A stretch of 64,000 bases of DNA, taken from assembly GCF_036711975.1 (NCBI RefSeq), contig NC_091966.1, positions 2,611,501-2,675,500 of the forward strand, given 5' to 3'. A program made the position numbers and the translations under genes. Positions 37,280 through 49,189 of this stretch are shown one piece after another. Position 1 is the stretch's first letter. Each line of letters opens with the position of its first letter. Below the pieces are notes generated by a model. It made no database searches and was not told the origin of the DNA. It was given only the letters and a program-made list of their open reading frames with translations. The stretch comes from Onthophagus taurus (Eukaryota > Arthropoda > Insecta > Coleoptera > Scarabaeidae).

Positions 37280-38140
37280 ATGTTTTTTTTAATAAAGAAT
37301 ACATTATAAAAGAACACCATGAAGTTGTCCATTTGTCTATTATTTGATAAATAACTTCAGATTTAAAATGTCAACCTCAATTTTGACATATTTGTAATGG
37401 TCGTGAAAAATCCTTTAAAATGAGTCCAAACATGATACGTTTAATTCCAATATTACTCGAGATATAAGGTACTTCCGGTTTAAAATGTCAATGTCATTTT
37501 GACAAATTGTTAATTTTTATAAAATGTCTCAAAATTTGTCACAAAATCAAAAATACAATAAAAAAATGAAAAATTAAGGTTGGTATAAATATTTAAAAAT
37601 TATGTTGCTAATTTTAATGTTGCTAACTTCGGGTTTAACGTTTTTTTATTTAAACTTTTTTGAGATAAGTGAGTAAAGTGAGTAAGTGAGTTTGAGATAA
37701 GTAAAATGAGTCATGTTTGAACTCATTTTAAAGGTTTTTTAATAAAGAATACATCATAAAAGAACACCGTGAAGTTGTCCATTTGTCTCTTATATGATAA
37801 CTAACTTCAGGTTTAAAATGTCAACCTCAATTTTGACATACTTGTAACCTTCATCAGAAATCCTTTCAAATGAATACAAACACGACATAATTTTCTTCAA
37901 TATTAATGAAGTTATGGTCAACTTTCTGTTACAAATGTCAACAATTTTGACATATTTGTAATCAATTTGTTTCAATGTTGACAACTTTAATATTTTTTAT
38001 TACAACTTTGTTGTTTTTCGCGATAAATGCATCATGTTTGAACTCATTTTAAAGGTTTTTTAATAAAGAATAGATTATGAAACAACACCATGAAGTTGTC
38101 CATTTGTCTATTATATGATAACTAACTTCAGATTTAAAAT
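37280..38140. repeat. Direct repeats, about 3 copies, 320-450 bp apart
   Basis: TTTTAATAAAGAATA(C/G)AT followed by GAAGTTGTCCATTTGTCT begins near 37288, 37738 and 38058, each followed by ACTTCAG(A/G)TTTAAAATGTCA. Parts of the same family recur at 47840-48400. No coding capacity. Confidence -1.
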
Positions 38141-39175
38141 GTCACGTAACTGGTTCGTTAAAACTTTTTGAGGTTCCACTATTCGTAGAGGTTTGAAATT
38201 TTGGTAGCATGGGTTGTTCATTCGGAACTTTCGATCTAAAATATTTTCAAGATGGCCGCCACTTCCGGTTTATCGGAAGTAGATCATAACTTCGTTATTT
38301 TAAATGGAATGCTATAGTTTTTATTACATAGTTTAATTGTAAGTAGAAAAATAGGTTGACTTTGATAAAAGTTATTGGTACTTAGCGTTTTTCGTTTTCG
38401 AGTTATTTTGGATTACTCTTCAGATGCTGTCAAATAAATACATTGTCATTTGTTGTATGGGACTATCTTATACAGGCTGGTCAAAAATTGAATTACTGTT
38501 TCTCCATATTCAATAGCGAGAAAGTCGAAAATTTTAAATGGAACGCCCCATATTTTTTTAGCCTGTCAGAAAGGGAATTTAATTCTCTATAAATTATCTA
38601 TAAACATTCCTCTAAGACGCCCGACTAAACCTAAAACTTTCTAGTTCTAGGTCTAGTGTTAGTTCTAGTTTTAATTGTTATTTAACCCTAAATTCTTGTA
38701 CATTTTAATTGATCTAAAAAAAATTTTTTTTTGATTTAATCCACTTACCTTGCTTATAATTTCATCCATTTTCCCATTTTGAATTAAATACAACCTTTAA
38801 ATCCAATTAATTATGTGTTCTTCATTAAAAAAACTTAAATTCAACGTCAATTTTAACAAGCACCTGCAATATTTGGATCTTAATCACCATGGTAACCGAG
38901 TCAAGTTGGATAACCTTAAAATAATAAAATTTTATTTCAATTTTTTTATCAATTCTAACCTAATTTTTATTAATTTTAAAACAATTCAAATTCTTTACGA
39001 TTATCTCGCATTTTTTTTAATATCTTTATATTCTTGTGTATTGCTTCTTAAGTGAAATAACTGTATAAATAAAAACAGAAATGTCAATTCTTCCAATGAT
39101 ATGTTCATAACAACAGCGTTCATAGGGAGTTGGATAACCTTATACATGTTTACTCAACGGACCTTGATACAGGCG
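38140..39175. repeat. Repeat block shared with 48400-49175
   Basis: After an unrelated piece holding AAGATGGCCGCCACTTCCGG (about 38250), 38625-39175 matches 48395-49175 in order: the CTAGTTCTAGGTCTAGTG hairpin sequence, TTGATTTAATCCACTTACCT, CACCTGCAATATTTGGATCT, ATTGCTTCTTAAGTGAA and ACTCAACGGACCTTGATA. The two blocks are copies of one element about 550-750 bp long; the copy at 48400 carries an internal duplication. Confidence -1.
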
Positions 39176-39315
39176 AAGTAAAAAACACTAATTCATTTAT
39201 AAAAAAGAAAATTCACTTATTTAATAAGTAAAATCAAAATTAAATTATTACATTGAGATAGAAACAGATCAAATTCTTCAGTGTAAAAAGTTTTTACACT
39301 ATTAAAACAAATAAC

Positions 39316-41237
39316 TTATTTGCTAAAAAATGTTAATATAGACGTTTGTTTTTTAATAATTCGTTTAGAAACAACTCGTTGAGTTTGTTTAGGTGTTACT
39401 TTTGATGTTGGTACTTTCTCTTCGCATTTTCTCTTATCCAAGTTATCCTAAAAATTATTAATCAATTTTTTTAAATTAAAGTAAATTCTAAATAACTGAC
39501 TTTAACGTTGGATTCATTTTCAAAATCATTTCGTCTTTTTCTTGTAATTATCGGAGATATTTTTTGGTCATCTTTAGTCTCATTTTTATCAACAGCGATT
39601 ATTTCATCGCTACGTCGTTTTATTAAATTGTCAATAGCTCCTAATAAAGAAACCATCGGTTCATGGTTATTTTCATTTTTATTTGTTTCATCATTTTTCT
39701 TAAAAAATCTACTTGATAACCCATTTTTATAATCAACAACAGTCGGCCCGTTCTTATTAAATCCACTAGAACACCGATTTACACTCGTCATTTTGATTTC
39801 GCCATGAATTAACACATCTATATCTTCCGATTTTTTAATAACTGGTGATTTAAATGGTCCCATTTTTTTATACATAACCATGATGTCTTCTTCATGTTCT
39901 TCATCCACCACAATTTCTTTTTCTAAAGGTACTCTCCTTTTAATTTTTTTAGGAGTTACTATTATAGGATCTTTACTGGTCTTAATCATAGTTTGAAACA
40001 TATTATTTTTTAACCAAATACTAAATGTAGGTAAAGAAGATGAGTCAGGATCCCAATCATCAACTTGTTTGTGCGTAAAAGGATCTAAATTACCCAAAGA
40101 AAGTTGAAATGCAACTGCATCATCAATTTTACTTCCAGCATTTACACAATGCTTTAAATCAACATTGGGCGAAATTGGATTTAAAGGTTTTAAGCAACGT
40201 TCTTTTGGATCAAAAATAATTTGGTATTGAAATGTTGCATCAGCAATCATAAAATTCTCTCTGTATTCATCTGTAACTGTTACATTACTTAATTTTAAAT
40301 AAGATGATATTTGTGATAATGCCTAAAAATTCCATTTCAATCATAAAATTATAACCAAAATTAACTTACATTATAAATACTTGGGTTTTCAGTAACAGAA
40401 ATAAATTTGAGTGCTTTCTTTAGACCTACACCTGGTAAATTATCCAAGTAATCACATCCAGATAAAATACACATATATCTAAACTTATCAAATGAGAATT
40501 TATCACTTCTAAGCTTCATACAATCATTAAGTTTGTCTGCATTTACCAAAACACCATTTCCATTGATATCCATTTTAAAGAGTATCTTTAACAAATTATT
40601 ACAATTACAAATCAAATCATGTTAAGAAAAATTCATTAAAATTACTTGATTACATCCGAATAATGTAAGATCAGAATCTTCAGATATAACAAAATCAACA
40701 ATTTTCGATATATTTAAATATGCTAATTGTGCATCAGCTTCATAAGGCGCAACAATACAATCAATCCCCTTTTCACGACATTCTTTAATTAAATTTAAAG
40801 CCATTTTATGTGTTACATCAATGGATTGGCTTAGATATTTTCTTGCTTCTAACACATTGCCTAAACGTAACATTTCTGCAGCTTTATGTTTAAGGGAACG
40901 CCTATTATTTCGTCTTTTCTCTTCTGTTAAGCGTTTTGCTGGTAAATGTTGTCCATCAAAAACGAGAATTGGGCGGACTTTGTACGATTGTAACATCTTT
41001 ATGTATTTCATACAATAAAGAACATATCTAAAACAAATTAATTAGTTTTTTGATTTCACTAAGTGAGAAAGCCAACCCATTGGTATCTTCTCCTTTCGCT
41101 AGTTTTTCAGCACAACCAAATGCACCTTTGTGAAGCCAACAATAAGCGTCAATAGCAGCTGTGCAGCCCCTAAATTTTGAAACGTGGGCTTTTTCTGAGG
41201 CATTCTCCAAAAACGGTAACAAACCGCTAATTCCCAT
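39316..41237 (-). CDS. Exo1: Exonuclease 1 (XPG/Rad2 family 5'-3' exonuclease)
   Basis: Exons 41237-41077, 41027-40646, 40585-40370, 40322-39501 and 39447-39316 join in phase to 570 residues. The start [15 protein letters not shown] matches the invariant EXO1 N-terminus (MGIxGLLxF), whose free Met-Gly threads into the active site. Catalytic acidic residues of the N and I regions are all visible: [43 protein letters not shown] and [20 protein letters not shown] (H2TH start). The C-terminal third is charged and disordered, as in other EXO1 proteins, and the last residues [10 protein letters not shown] form a canonical PCNA-interacting box (QxxIxxFF). EXO1 resects DNA in mismatch repair and recombination; the Drosophila counterpart is Tosca. 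The protein is shorter than human EXO1 (846), mainly in the tail. Exon 1 ends with a weaker donor (GG|GTTGGC), the only unusual splice site. The gene looks intact. Confidence -1.
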
Positions 41238-41725
41238 TGATTTATAAGTGGTATTATTACTTTAAATTAGTTGTTTACAGTATTATACTATCAGATCAAT
41301 AATTATTCGAGCGGGATTTTAAAAAAAGTTAGGTTATGTTCATATAAACTAAAGATGGTAGGCAACCAACATTTAAAGTAAAACAGGTATACAAAAACAG
41401 TTAATAATAATAATTTATTTATTGAATTTCCACAGATAAAGTTTAAAACATTCAAATTTAATCCCTATTATTAATTTTTACATTTTAAAATTTAAAAAAA
41501 AATTAATTCTTGTTTTAAATAGTTCCATCTAGCGGCAATTACATGTATTAAATTGTACTTTTCACATTCGCAAAGTATTCACATAAATCCTATAAAAATT
41601 GATTGAAATTCATGAATAATAATGGTTTTGTAATAAAGTTGTGAATTGTAGCAATTAGGGAAAACCCGTAATTATTATTATGTCAATTTTTTAATATTTG
41701 TGTAAACGAAATATTTCAGCAAGAG
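41238..41725. other. Upstream region of EXO1
   Basis: AT-rich intergenic DNA, presumed EXO1 promoter near 41240-41350. No gene or clear repeat is seen, apart from a CCATCTAGCGGC string at 41525 that resembles the array B phrase inverted. Confidence -1.
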
Positions 41726-41991
41726 ATGGCAGCACCGAGTAAATTAGAAACAGTATTTTTAATTCCGAAATGTCCTTTAATATTACAAATTTTAACTTTT
41801 AAAATTGTAGCAAATGTCTTAAAAATGGTACTGCATGCTTTAAAAATGCCCCGAATTAAGAATAATTGTATTGAAACCCCAAGGGAATTGAAGGTAATAG
41901 TTTGGATTATGAATTAACGTATTTTGATTATCCTTATTTAGATTCTGATTCTACGGAAAGTTTGGAGCAAAAGCAAGAAGTTTTGCGTTAG
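41726..41991 (+). pseudogene. Small unrecognised ORF, apparently frameshifted
   Basis: From ATG 41726 a 63-residue frame starts MAAPSKLETVFLIPKCPLIL and has a hydrophobic stretch (LILQILTFKIVANVLKMVL). Near 41895 the reading appears to move to another frame, which runs LDYELTYFDYPYLDSDSTES to a stop at 41991. The second part is acidic and looks protein-like, so this may be a small gene with a one- or two-base shift, or two unrelated open stretches. I do not recognise the family. Confidence -1.
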
Positions 41992-42179
41992 AAAGACTTT
42001 AATGATTTAAACCTGTATTAAATGCTGTGGTGTTTATGGCCAAGGCAGCAATTAGAAGCTACTATTAGATAATATTCTCATACTCTGTGTGGAAAAAGTT
42101 GGGGTCTTACCCCTGAAAGATAGTGCTGGATCTATGTGACTGTAGTTAGACCTAGACTGGTTTAGAAAAGCCCGACAGA

Positions 42180-42612
42180 CTTTAGTTATCAATAAACGTT
42201 CACGAATTCAACTCTATCAATGGATGTTCTACTTGGCCTATCTCCTTTGCATTTGCATATAGAAAGTGGTTCATCTACAGGTTTAAGATATATGCTCAAA
42301 ACTGCTCTGACATGTCCTACCAATGGGCTGCGGAAGACACTATAACCACTGATATTCTGATATTTGCATGTTCAAACACTATACAGTACGTACTGTTCTG
42401 TATTCCAGGCGGAAGTATTTGCTATTGACATGGGTGTTAATTTATTCTCGAGAGAGGGGTGAAAAACATGACAGTACGATTTTCTCAGACAGTCAAGCCG
42501 CTCTCCAGGTGCTGCAGGCCGTGAAAACGGTGTCGGCTCTGGTTAGTGACTGTAAGCACCTTTTCACACGTACACCGTTGGAAATTGCATCATCATTGAT
42601 GCAGTGATGGTC
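42180..42612 (+). mobile_element. RNase H-type non-LTR relic, left half
   Basis: AQNCSDMSYQWAAEDT and FSDSQAALQVLQAVKTVSAL (the RNase H DSQAAL motif) match the family seen at 20690-21480. The sequence breaks off near 42610, and its continuation resumes at 45190, so about 2.6 kb was inserted here. Confidence -1.
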
Positions 42613-42619
42613 CAAATAG

Positions 42620-45184
42620 CCCCAGTGATTACATGAACTGTGTAAAATCGAATCTTAACCCGTTTGTACTGTTTTCTACGAATGAATTAAAGATATTTAA
42701 TACTATAATGCAACTCAATAATAGTCACTCAGAAGATTATTATGGTATGCCAACGCGCATTTTAAAATTTATTGCTTACATCATTGTTGAACCATTAAAT
42801 ATTGTTATTAACAAATGTTTTCAACAGTTCATTTTCCCTAATGAGCTAAAAATTGCGACAATATCTCCCATATACAAGAAAGTTGATGTAAATGATCCTA
42901 ACAATTTTCGGCCAATAGCTATCTTATCAATAATGCCAAAGCTTTTTGAGCATCTGTTGAAATCGCGTCTTCTTGACTATTTGTACAAGGAAGATGTTTT
43001 CAGTAAGCATCAATATGGCTATGTAAGGAAATCCTCCACAACTAAAGCAACTATGAGCAAATCATTGACGGTTTTAATGAGTCAAAAAAAATTTCGGCAC
43101 TAATGTTGGACCTTACAAAGGAATTTGATTGTGTCAATCATAAGATACTGTTAGAGATACTGGAATATTATGGCATCAAACACCCCACAATAACAGTGTT
43201 TCAATCGTACCTAGAAAATTGAAGACAGGTGGTCCAAGTTGGTAATAATAGATCGACCATAAGAAAGGTGGAAATCGGTGTACCGCAGGGATCTATCTTG
43301 GGTCCAATTTTATTCTTTTTATATGTGAACGATCTTCCGGAAACTCTGAACGTGTATAGGACGATAATGTATGCAGATGACACAACATTGATAAGTATAT
43401 CTAGTACATATAGTTGAAGAGCTACACGAAAATGAAGGTCTCAGTCAAAAGGTTGCATCAGATTGGTTTAAAACGAACAAACTTAAGCTGAATGAAAATA
43501 AGACACAAAAAATTGATTTTAGTAGTAAAACAAATAATAACGCCTCGGCAGTTAAGTTACTGGAGCTGCAGTTTGAAAACTCTTTGAAATGGAATCTACA
43601 AGTGGATGTAATAGGAAAGCAACTTACAATTAGCTCAGTAGTTTACTAACTTAGCTTAAACCTAACAGATTTGCAAACAGTGATGGTGGTATATTACTCA
43701 AATTTCCAGAGTGTGATGATGTCATATAGCATTCTGTTTTGGGAAAGTTCACCAAGAGTCGAGCGTATACTCTTAATTCAGAAAAAAGCAGTAAGAACGC
43801 TATTCAAAGCTAATCAACTAGAAAGTTGTAGGCCACTTTTTATAAAATCAAAAATAATGTCTACATTTATAAATGTTTGATGTTCGTAAAAGAAAATCTG
43901 AATGGTATATTATGCCCAGAGGAGTTATATAACTACAGTACGAGAAATCAAAAATTGTTCCTAACTGCTGGCGTCCCTCAGGGGTCGTTGCTTTCACCGA
44001 TACTCTTTTGTATCTTTGTTAGCGACCTACCCCGGTGCGAGGGCACTCAGTTAGCGATATACGCCGACGATGTGTGCATCTACAACAGATCTTGGTCCCC
44101 CGAGAGCGCCGCTCGTAGACTGCAGACAGCATCGGATCAGCTGCAAGACTACTTCGCAAAGTGGCGGGTCAAAATCAATGCTGATAAAAGTACCGCAGTA
44201 CTCTTTACTCGGCGTAGACAGAGACCCCCCGATGCGTTGGTACTGCGAGGGAACGAGCTTCCCTGGCATTCCGAAACCAGGTATTTGGGTGTCATTCTGG
44301 ACTCTAAACTAACTTGGAAAAGTCACATCGAGGCCATGGCGAACCGGGCGAAGGTAGCTCTGGTCAATCTGTACGCTCTGATAAATCGCCGAAGTAAGTT
44401 GGATCCTCTCCGGAAGATTCGACTCTACAAAGCAGTTATCAGACCTGCGATGACATACGCTTCTTCAGTCTGGGGTTACGCCGCGCACTCGCACGTGCAA
44501 AAACTGCAAGTGGTTCAGAACAAGGTCTTAAGGATGGTATTCGATGCTCCTTGGTTTGTCAGTAATGCGACACTGCACAATGATTCCCAGATGGTGACCA
44601 TCGAGGAATTCATTCGGAACAAAGCCAGTACCGAGTTTACGCGGCTCGAAGACCACCCAAATCCCCTCCTAGCGGGATTAACGGATTATGACGTTGAACA
44701 CCTTCGTCATAAACGGCCAAGGCTGCTTCTCGTCTGACGATCCGGGAACCCGACTGTCCTTTCCAAATCCACTTCCGATATCGCTAATTTAGCGAATATT
44801 AACTAATATATTTTCCGTCTGTTTTAGATCCGATGAAGAGGGTTAAGGAAGATTCCAGGAACCTCAAGAGGCCCGTCAAGTTCACCCTTCACCGTCAAAA
44901 ATTGTTACAAATCCCTTACCATAGGCTGTCGACATGCCAACAATCTGTTTACTACCAAGGAATAAGATTTTATAATAAATTGCGGGACGACACAAAATCT
45001 CTTTCACGAGAACAATTTAAACATGTTCTAAAATTACATTTTAGCAGCAAGGCGTACTATTCCATACATGAATTCACGGATACGCCGTAGATTTTGTAAT
45101 TGTCAATTATTGAAATTGTAAACATACTTTTGACGACCTGTAACTTTATGTTTTTTATTGGGAATAAATTATTATTATTATTAA
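42620..45184 (+). mobile_element. Non-LTR retrotransposon (RT and C-terminus), inserted in the RNase H relic
   Basis: Plus-strand frames give PTRILKFIAYIIVEPLN and SPIYKKVDVNDPNNFRPIAI (RT region), HQYGYVRKSSTTKA, VPQGSILGPILFFLYVNDLP and MYADDTT (catalytic box). The C-terminal part resumes after the nested insertion at 44907 with STCQQSVYYQGIRFYNKLRD and a stop at 45090. It ends in an AATAAATTATTATTATTA tail at about 45184. The 5' part, including the endonuclease, is missing, which is typical of 5' truncation. Several stops make it non-functional. Confidence -1.
43960..44894 (+). mobile_element. Jockey-like RT fragment nested inside the previous element
   Basis: A single long open frame (part of 43877-44737) reads AGVPQGSLLSPILFCIFVSD, IYADDVCIYN (catalytic YADD), KWRVKINADKSTAVLFTRRR, RYLGVILDSKLTWKSHIEAM and YKAVIRPAMTYASSVWG, which is Jockey-clade RT. 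It is flanked by a 12 bp direct repeat TCAAAAATTGTT at 43948-43959 and 44895-44906, the expected target-site duplication. The 5' end is truncated inside the RT domain, and no A-rich tail is seen before the right repeat. GC content is clearly higher than in the surrounding DNA, which indicates a recent arrival. It is incomplete, so it cannot be autonomous. Confidence -1.
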
Positions 45185-45189
45185 ACACA

Positions 45190-45650
45190 CTGAGTTGTGA
45201 TAACAGAGTTGTCTGGTGTTGCTAGCAATGAAGTGGCAGATGAGCTAGCACGAGAGGGCAGCGCTAAAGCGTTTCTGGGACCAGAGCCAGCAGTTGGTGT
45301 ATCATTTGCGTTGGCCACATAGGATTGGAGTGTGGGCTGAAGAGAGATTTCGCCTACTGTGGACCAATTCTCCTGTAATGAGACACGCTAAGTTGTTTAT
45401 TAACATCCCTACTGTCAAATCCGGGAATATTTTAGGACTGGCTCGTAACAGCTTTAAAGTTCTAATGGGTGTCTTTACTACTAGGCACTGCCGATTAAAG
45501 ACACACCTCAATGTGATGACTCTGCTGTTAATCATATCAGATTCTCGATTTTTGGGTCGCAGTTTATCTCTCCAAAGGATCTGAATGACTTTTCACCGAG
45601 CAAGACATTAAGACTCGTTAAGAGCATAGAATTGCACGGTGAAATTTGAT
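45190..45650 (+). mobile_element. RNase H-type non-LTR relic, right half
   Basis: ELSGVASNEVADELAREGSA, then AVGVSFAL, MRHAKLFINIPTVKSGNILG and VLMGVFTTRHCRLKTHLNVM continue the relic interrupted at about 42612; the order matches the uninterrupted copy at 21090-21400. Stops and frameshifts are present. Confidence -1.
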
Positions 45651-46002
45651 AATATTATCCCTCCTATGTTTATGTAATAATTTGATTGTTATATAACGAT
45701 TTACACATTTCCAGAGAACTTTATTATACAGGGAAATAAATCCCTAAGATTATGCTTATAGGTTGAGAATCACCCTGTATACATTTTTATTATAAGAAAA
45801 TATTAATTAGTTTTAATTTAAATTTATTTTGTTAACTTTAGTTATCAATTTTTGTTTCACCGATAAACTTAATCAATTTAATAGCCACTCATATAAAACA
45901 TTAATGATAATTTCTCTTTTGCGTTTTCCTAAATACACATAGTTTTACTTCACATTCCTAGATAATAATCACTTAATTCTACACGCAACTTGTCAACATT
46001 TT

Positions 46003-47366
46003 ATGTTTTTTTACCCCTTAACCATTCAGGAACATTTCCCATTCGACTCCGAATCGAATATGTTTAATTTTAAATGTACAGGCACTCTCGAAGATTATTA
46101 CATTTTACTCCGATTGGCATATAGTTTGGGTTTAACCCCGATCGTTAACGTAACAACCCCAAAACTTGGAAAATTTTATAAATATTACGCATCATTACTT
46201 TTATTGTTAATTTTAATAGGAGCTGGGATTTCATTTTCGGGGAGAATTTTAAATGTTTATCCTATATTTCCAGTTACTATTACTTTAGTCGATGGGATGT
46301 CGTTGATTGTTTTAACATTAACTAATGTTGTATCAATTTATAACCTTTCAATCAATAGAGTTGGTACAAATTTAATGGTAGATTTTTTTGAAGGTAAGAA
46401 AAATCTTTTTTGGATCAAAAATTATTTAATAGATTATTTTCTTTTTATAGGAATGAGTTGTGTTGATACGAAATTGCATAAATATTGCAAAAAAATTGAT
46501 TTAAAGAGATATTACATTGAATTAATAATTGGTCACATCTTTATAATAATATTTTATATATATGATGGTTATGTTTGGATAAAATATCTTGGTATATATC
46601 GTTTTAAAGCATATATATGCCGTTCGATACAAAATTATATAAATTTCATAACCATGTTTATGATAAGATATTACGTTTTAACTATAAAACTTCGTTTTCA
46701 TGGGTTAAACGTTTATATTCAAGAGTACGCAAAACAAATTTTATCGTCTCCAGTACATATAGTACATCAACACTGTTTCGATGAAGAATTCGCATCATGT
46801 AAGCGACCAATATCAAGTATTTACAATGCATTGTGTGATCAAATCAACGTTTTCAATAAGCTTTATGGTTTACCAACACTTTTACTCTCGTTATACTTTA
46901 TAAGTGAATTATTAGTATCACTCATGCTAAGCATTATTTATTATTTTCAACGGCATCAACACATGGATGGTTTTCACTTTGGTGTAGATTTATTTTGGTT
47001 GTGTTTCTTTTGGATTATTAAAGATTTTGTAAGAACAATTTATTAAAATTTTAATGAAACTTTACCATCTTCTTTTAGGTTTCTTATTTAAAAATTATTG
47101 CTCCTTGTGATGGAACGATCGGTGAAGTAAAACAAATCCCTATTGTTTGTTACAAACTTCTTCATGAAATTTCTGATAAATCAACGTTAAATTATCGCGA
47201 AAAATGTTTACGGTCAGAATTAACCTTAATTGCACTTCAATCATCAACGATCATTCCAAATTTTAGCGCAGCGGGGTTTTTTAATATCGATTTTACAACG
47301 TTTTTTACATTAATGGGATTTGTTACAAGTTATTTGGTGGTGTTAATACAATTTAATGGAAATTGA
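46003..47366 (+). CDS. Gustatory receptor (7tm_7 family)
   Basis: Exons 46003-46393, 46451-47028 and 47079-47366 join in phase to 418 residues, normal for insect gustatory receptors. The protein is strongly hydrophobic with about seven segments, for example YASLLLLLILIGAGISF, ITLVDGMSLIVLTLTNVV, IELIIGHIFIIIFYIY and SLYFISELLVSLMLSII. The last exon ends GFVTSYLVVLIQF, which fits the family's C-terminal TYxxxxxQF motif (here S-Y for T-Y). These proteins form ligand-gated ion channels with an intracellular N-terminus, used in taste or CO2/sugar sensing; the ligand cannot be told. The first intron is only 57 bp, a multiple of three without a stop, so retention would add 19 residues. A second ATG (46060) could be the true start. 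An AATAAA at 47450-47455 follows the stop by 84 bp. It is a single gene here, with no tandem paralogues in the window. Confidence -1.
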
Positions 47367-47449
47367 GAAGCGATTCAAAGAAACCAGTTTTTGATCACAA
47401 TTTAAAGTAAATTTGTTGATTAAAATTAATGTTTAAAGATGTATTATGA

Positions 47450-47455
47450 AATAAA
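47450..47455 (+). promoter_or_regulatory. Poly(A) signal of the gustatory receptor gene
   Basis: AATAAA 84 bp after the stop codon; a second AATAAA lies about 20 bp further on. Confidence -1.
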
Positions 47456-47499
47456 CAACATTTTAAAATAAATTTTGTTTACTTTAAATACATATATTT

Positions 47500-49175
47500 G
47501 ATTTCTTTTTTAAAACCTTCGACCGGGCGCGTTGTCATTAAATTTATGAGAATTTTCGTTTTTATATTATATCTCCTTATATTATGCATTTGAAAGAATT
47601 TACCGGTAAAGTATTTATGTAACTAATGTAACTATGTATTTTGAACATGATGAAAAAAAATATATTGACGTTGTGTTTATGGAAAAATGTTATAAAATAC
47701 AAAAATTTACACATTAATCGCTGATTTATAAGGCCGTATTTATATTATGGGATGTATTAAGGGATATAAATGTATTATAAACAGGTTTTGAGTCATACAT
47801 GAAGATTTCGGATCGTTTGCACATTTTTGAAAAATGCAGGTCTTACCTGACTTCAGGTTTAAAATGTCAACCTTAATTTTGACATATTTGTAATATTCGT
47901 TAAAAATCCTTTAAAATGAGTACAAACACGACATATTTATCTTCAATATTAATGAAGTTATGGTCAACTTCCGGTTAAGAATGTCAACGTCAATTTTGAC
48001 ATATTTGTAATCGTTGTGAAAAATCCTTTAAAATGAGTCCAAACGTGATACGTTTAATTCCAATATTACTCGAGATATAAGCAACTTCCGATTTACAATT
48101 TTACAAAAATATAAAAAAAAATCAAAAATTAAGGTTGGTATTAAGTTGCTATCTTCATTGTTGCTAACTTCGGGTTTAATGTTTTTTATTCTAACTTTTT
48201 TGTATTTTGAGATAAGTGCGTCATTTTTAGACTCATTTTAAAGGTTTTTTAATGATGATGATAAATATGTCAAAATTGACGTTGTCGTTTCAAACCGGAA
48301 GTGATTGTATTTCCATTAATATTAAAGTTAAACATGTCGAGTTTGGACTCATTTTAAAGGATTTTTTATGAAGTTGACAAATATGTCAAAATTAAAACTT
48401 GTACCTAGAACTAGAATCAGACGCAGTTCTAGGTCTAGTGTTAGTTCTAGTTTTAATTGTTATTTAACCCTAAATTCTTGTACATTTTAATTGATCTAAA
48501 AATATTTTTTTTGATTTAATCCACTTAGCAATTGCAATATTTTGATCTTAATTACCATGGTAACTGAACCAAACTGGATAACCTTAAAATAATAAAATTT
48601 TATTGCGATTTTTTTATTAATTCTAACCTAATTTTTATTAATTTTAAAACAATTCGAATTCTTTACGATTATCTCGCAATCATAACATATTCGTTAATTG
48701 TAATTAATTTAAATCGATTCTAATTAAGAGAAATAAATTAAAAATATCTTTTTTTTTTGATTTAATCCACTTACCTTGTTTACAATTCCCTAGATAAATC
48801 AATTTTGAGTTAAATACAGCCTTTTAAACCAATTAAATAAGACTTTTTCCTTAAAAAAACTTAAATTCAATTTTGACAAGCACCTGCAATATTTGGATCT
48901 TAATCGCCATGGTAACCGAGTCAAGATGGATAACCTAAAAATAATAAAATTTTAACCGTTAATATTTCGATTTATATTTTAATATTTTTTTTCATTTTAT
49001 TTTATATATTTTTATATTTATGTGTATTGCTTCTTAAGTGAAGTACACGGTATAAATAAAAACATAGAAATGTCAATTCTTCCAATGACGTCACAGCAAG
49101 GCCTTTGCCAGGGGATACGTTCATATGGAGTTGGATAATCTTATACAGTATGTTTACTCAACGGACCTTGATAAG
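47500..49175. repeat. Repeats related to 37280-39175
   Basis: Bases 47840-48400 contain ACTTCAGGTTTAAAATGTCA and AATATTAATGAAGTTATGGT as in 37280-38140. Bases 48395-49175 match 38625-39175 (see that entry) with an internal duplication of the TTGATTTAATCCACTTA segment at about 48510 and 48755. The order of the two repeat families is the same at both loci. No gene is seen. Confidence -1.
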
Positions 49176-49189
49176 ATATCACTATGTTG

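Noticed and set aside
44051-44312. Alternative-frame ORFs in the Jockey fragment
   Set aside because: The frame with VPQGS and YADD is the real one; the others are shadows.
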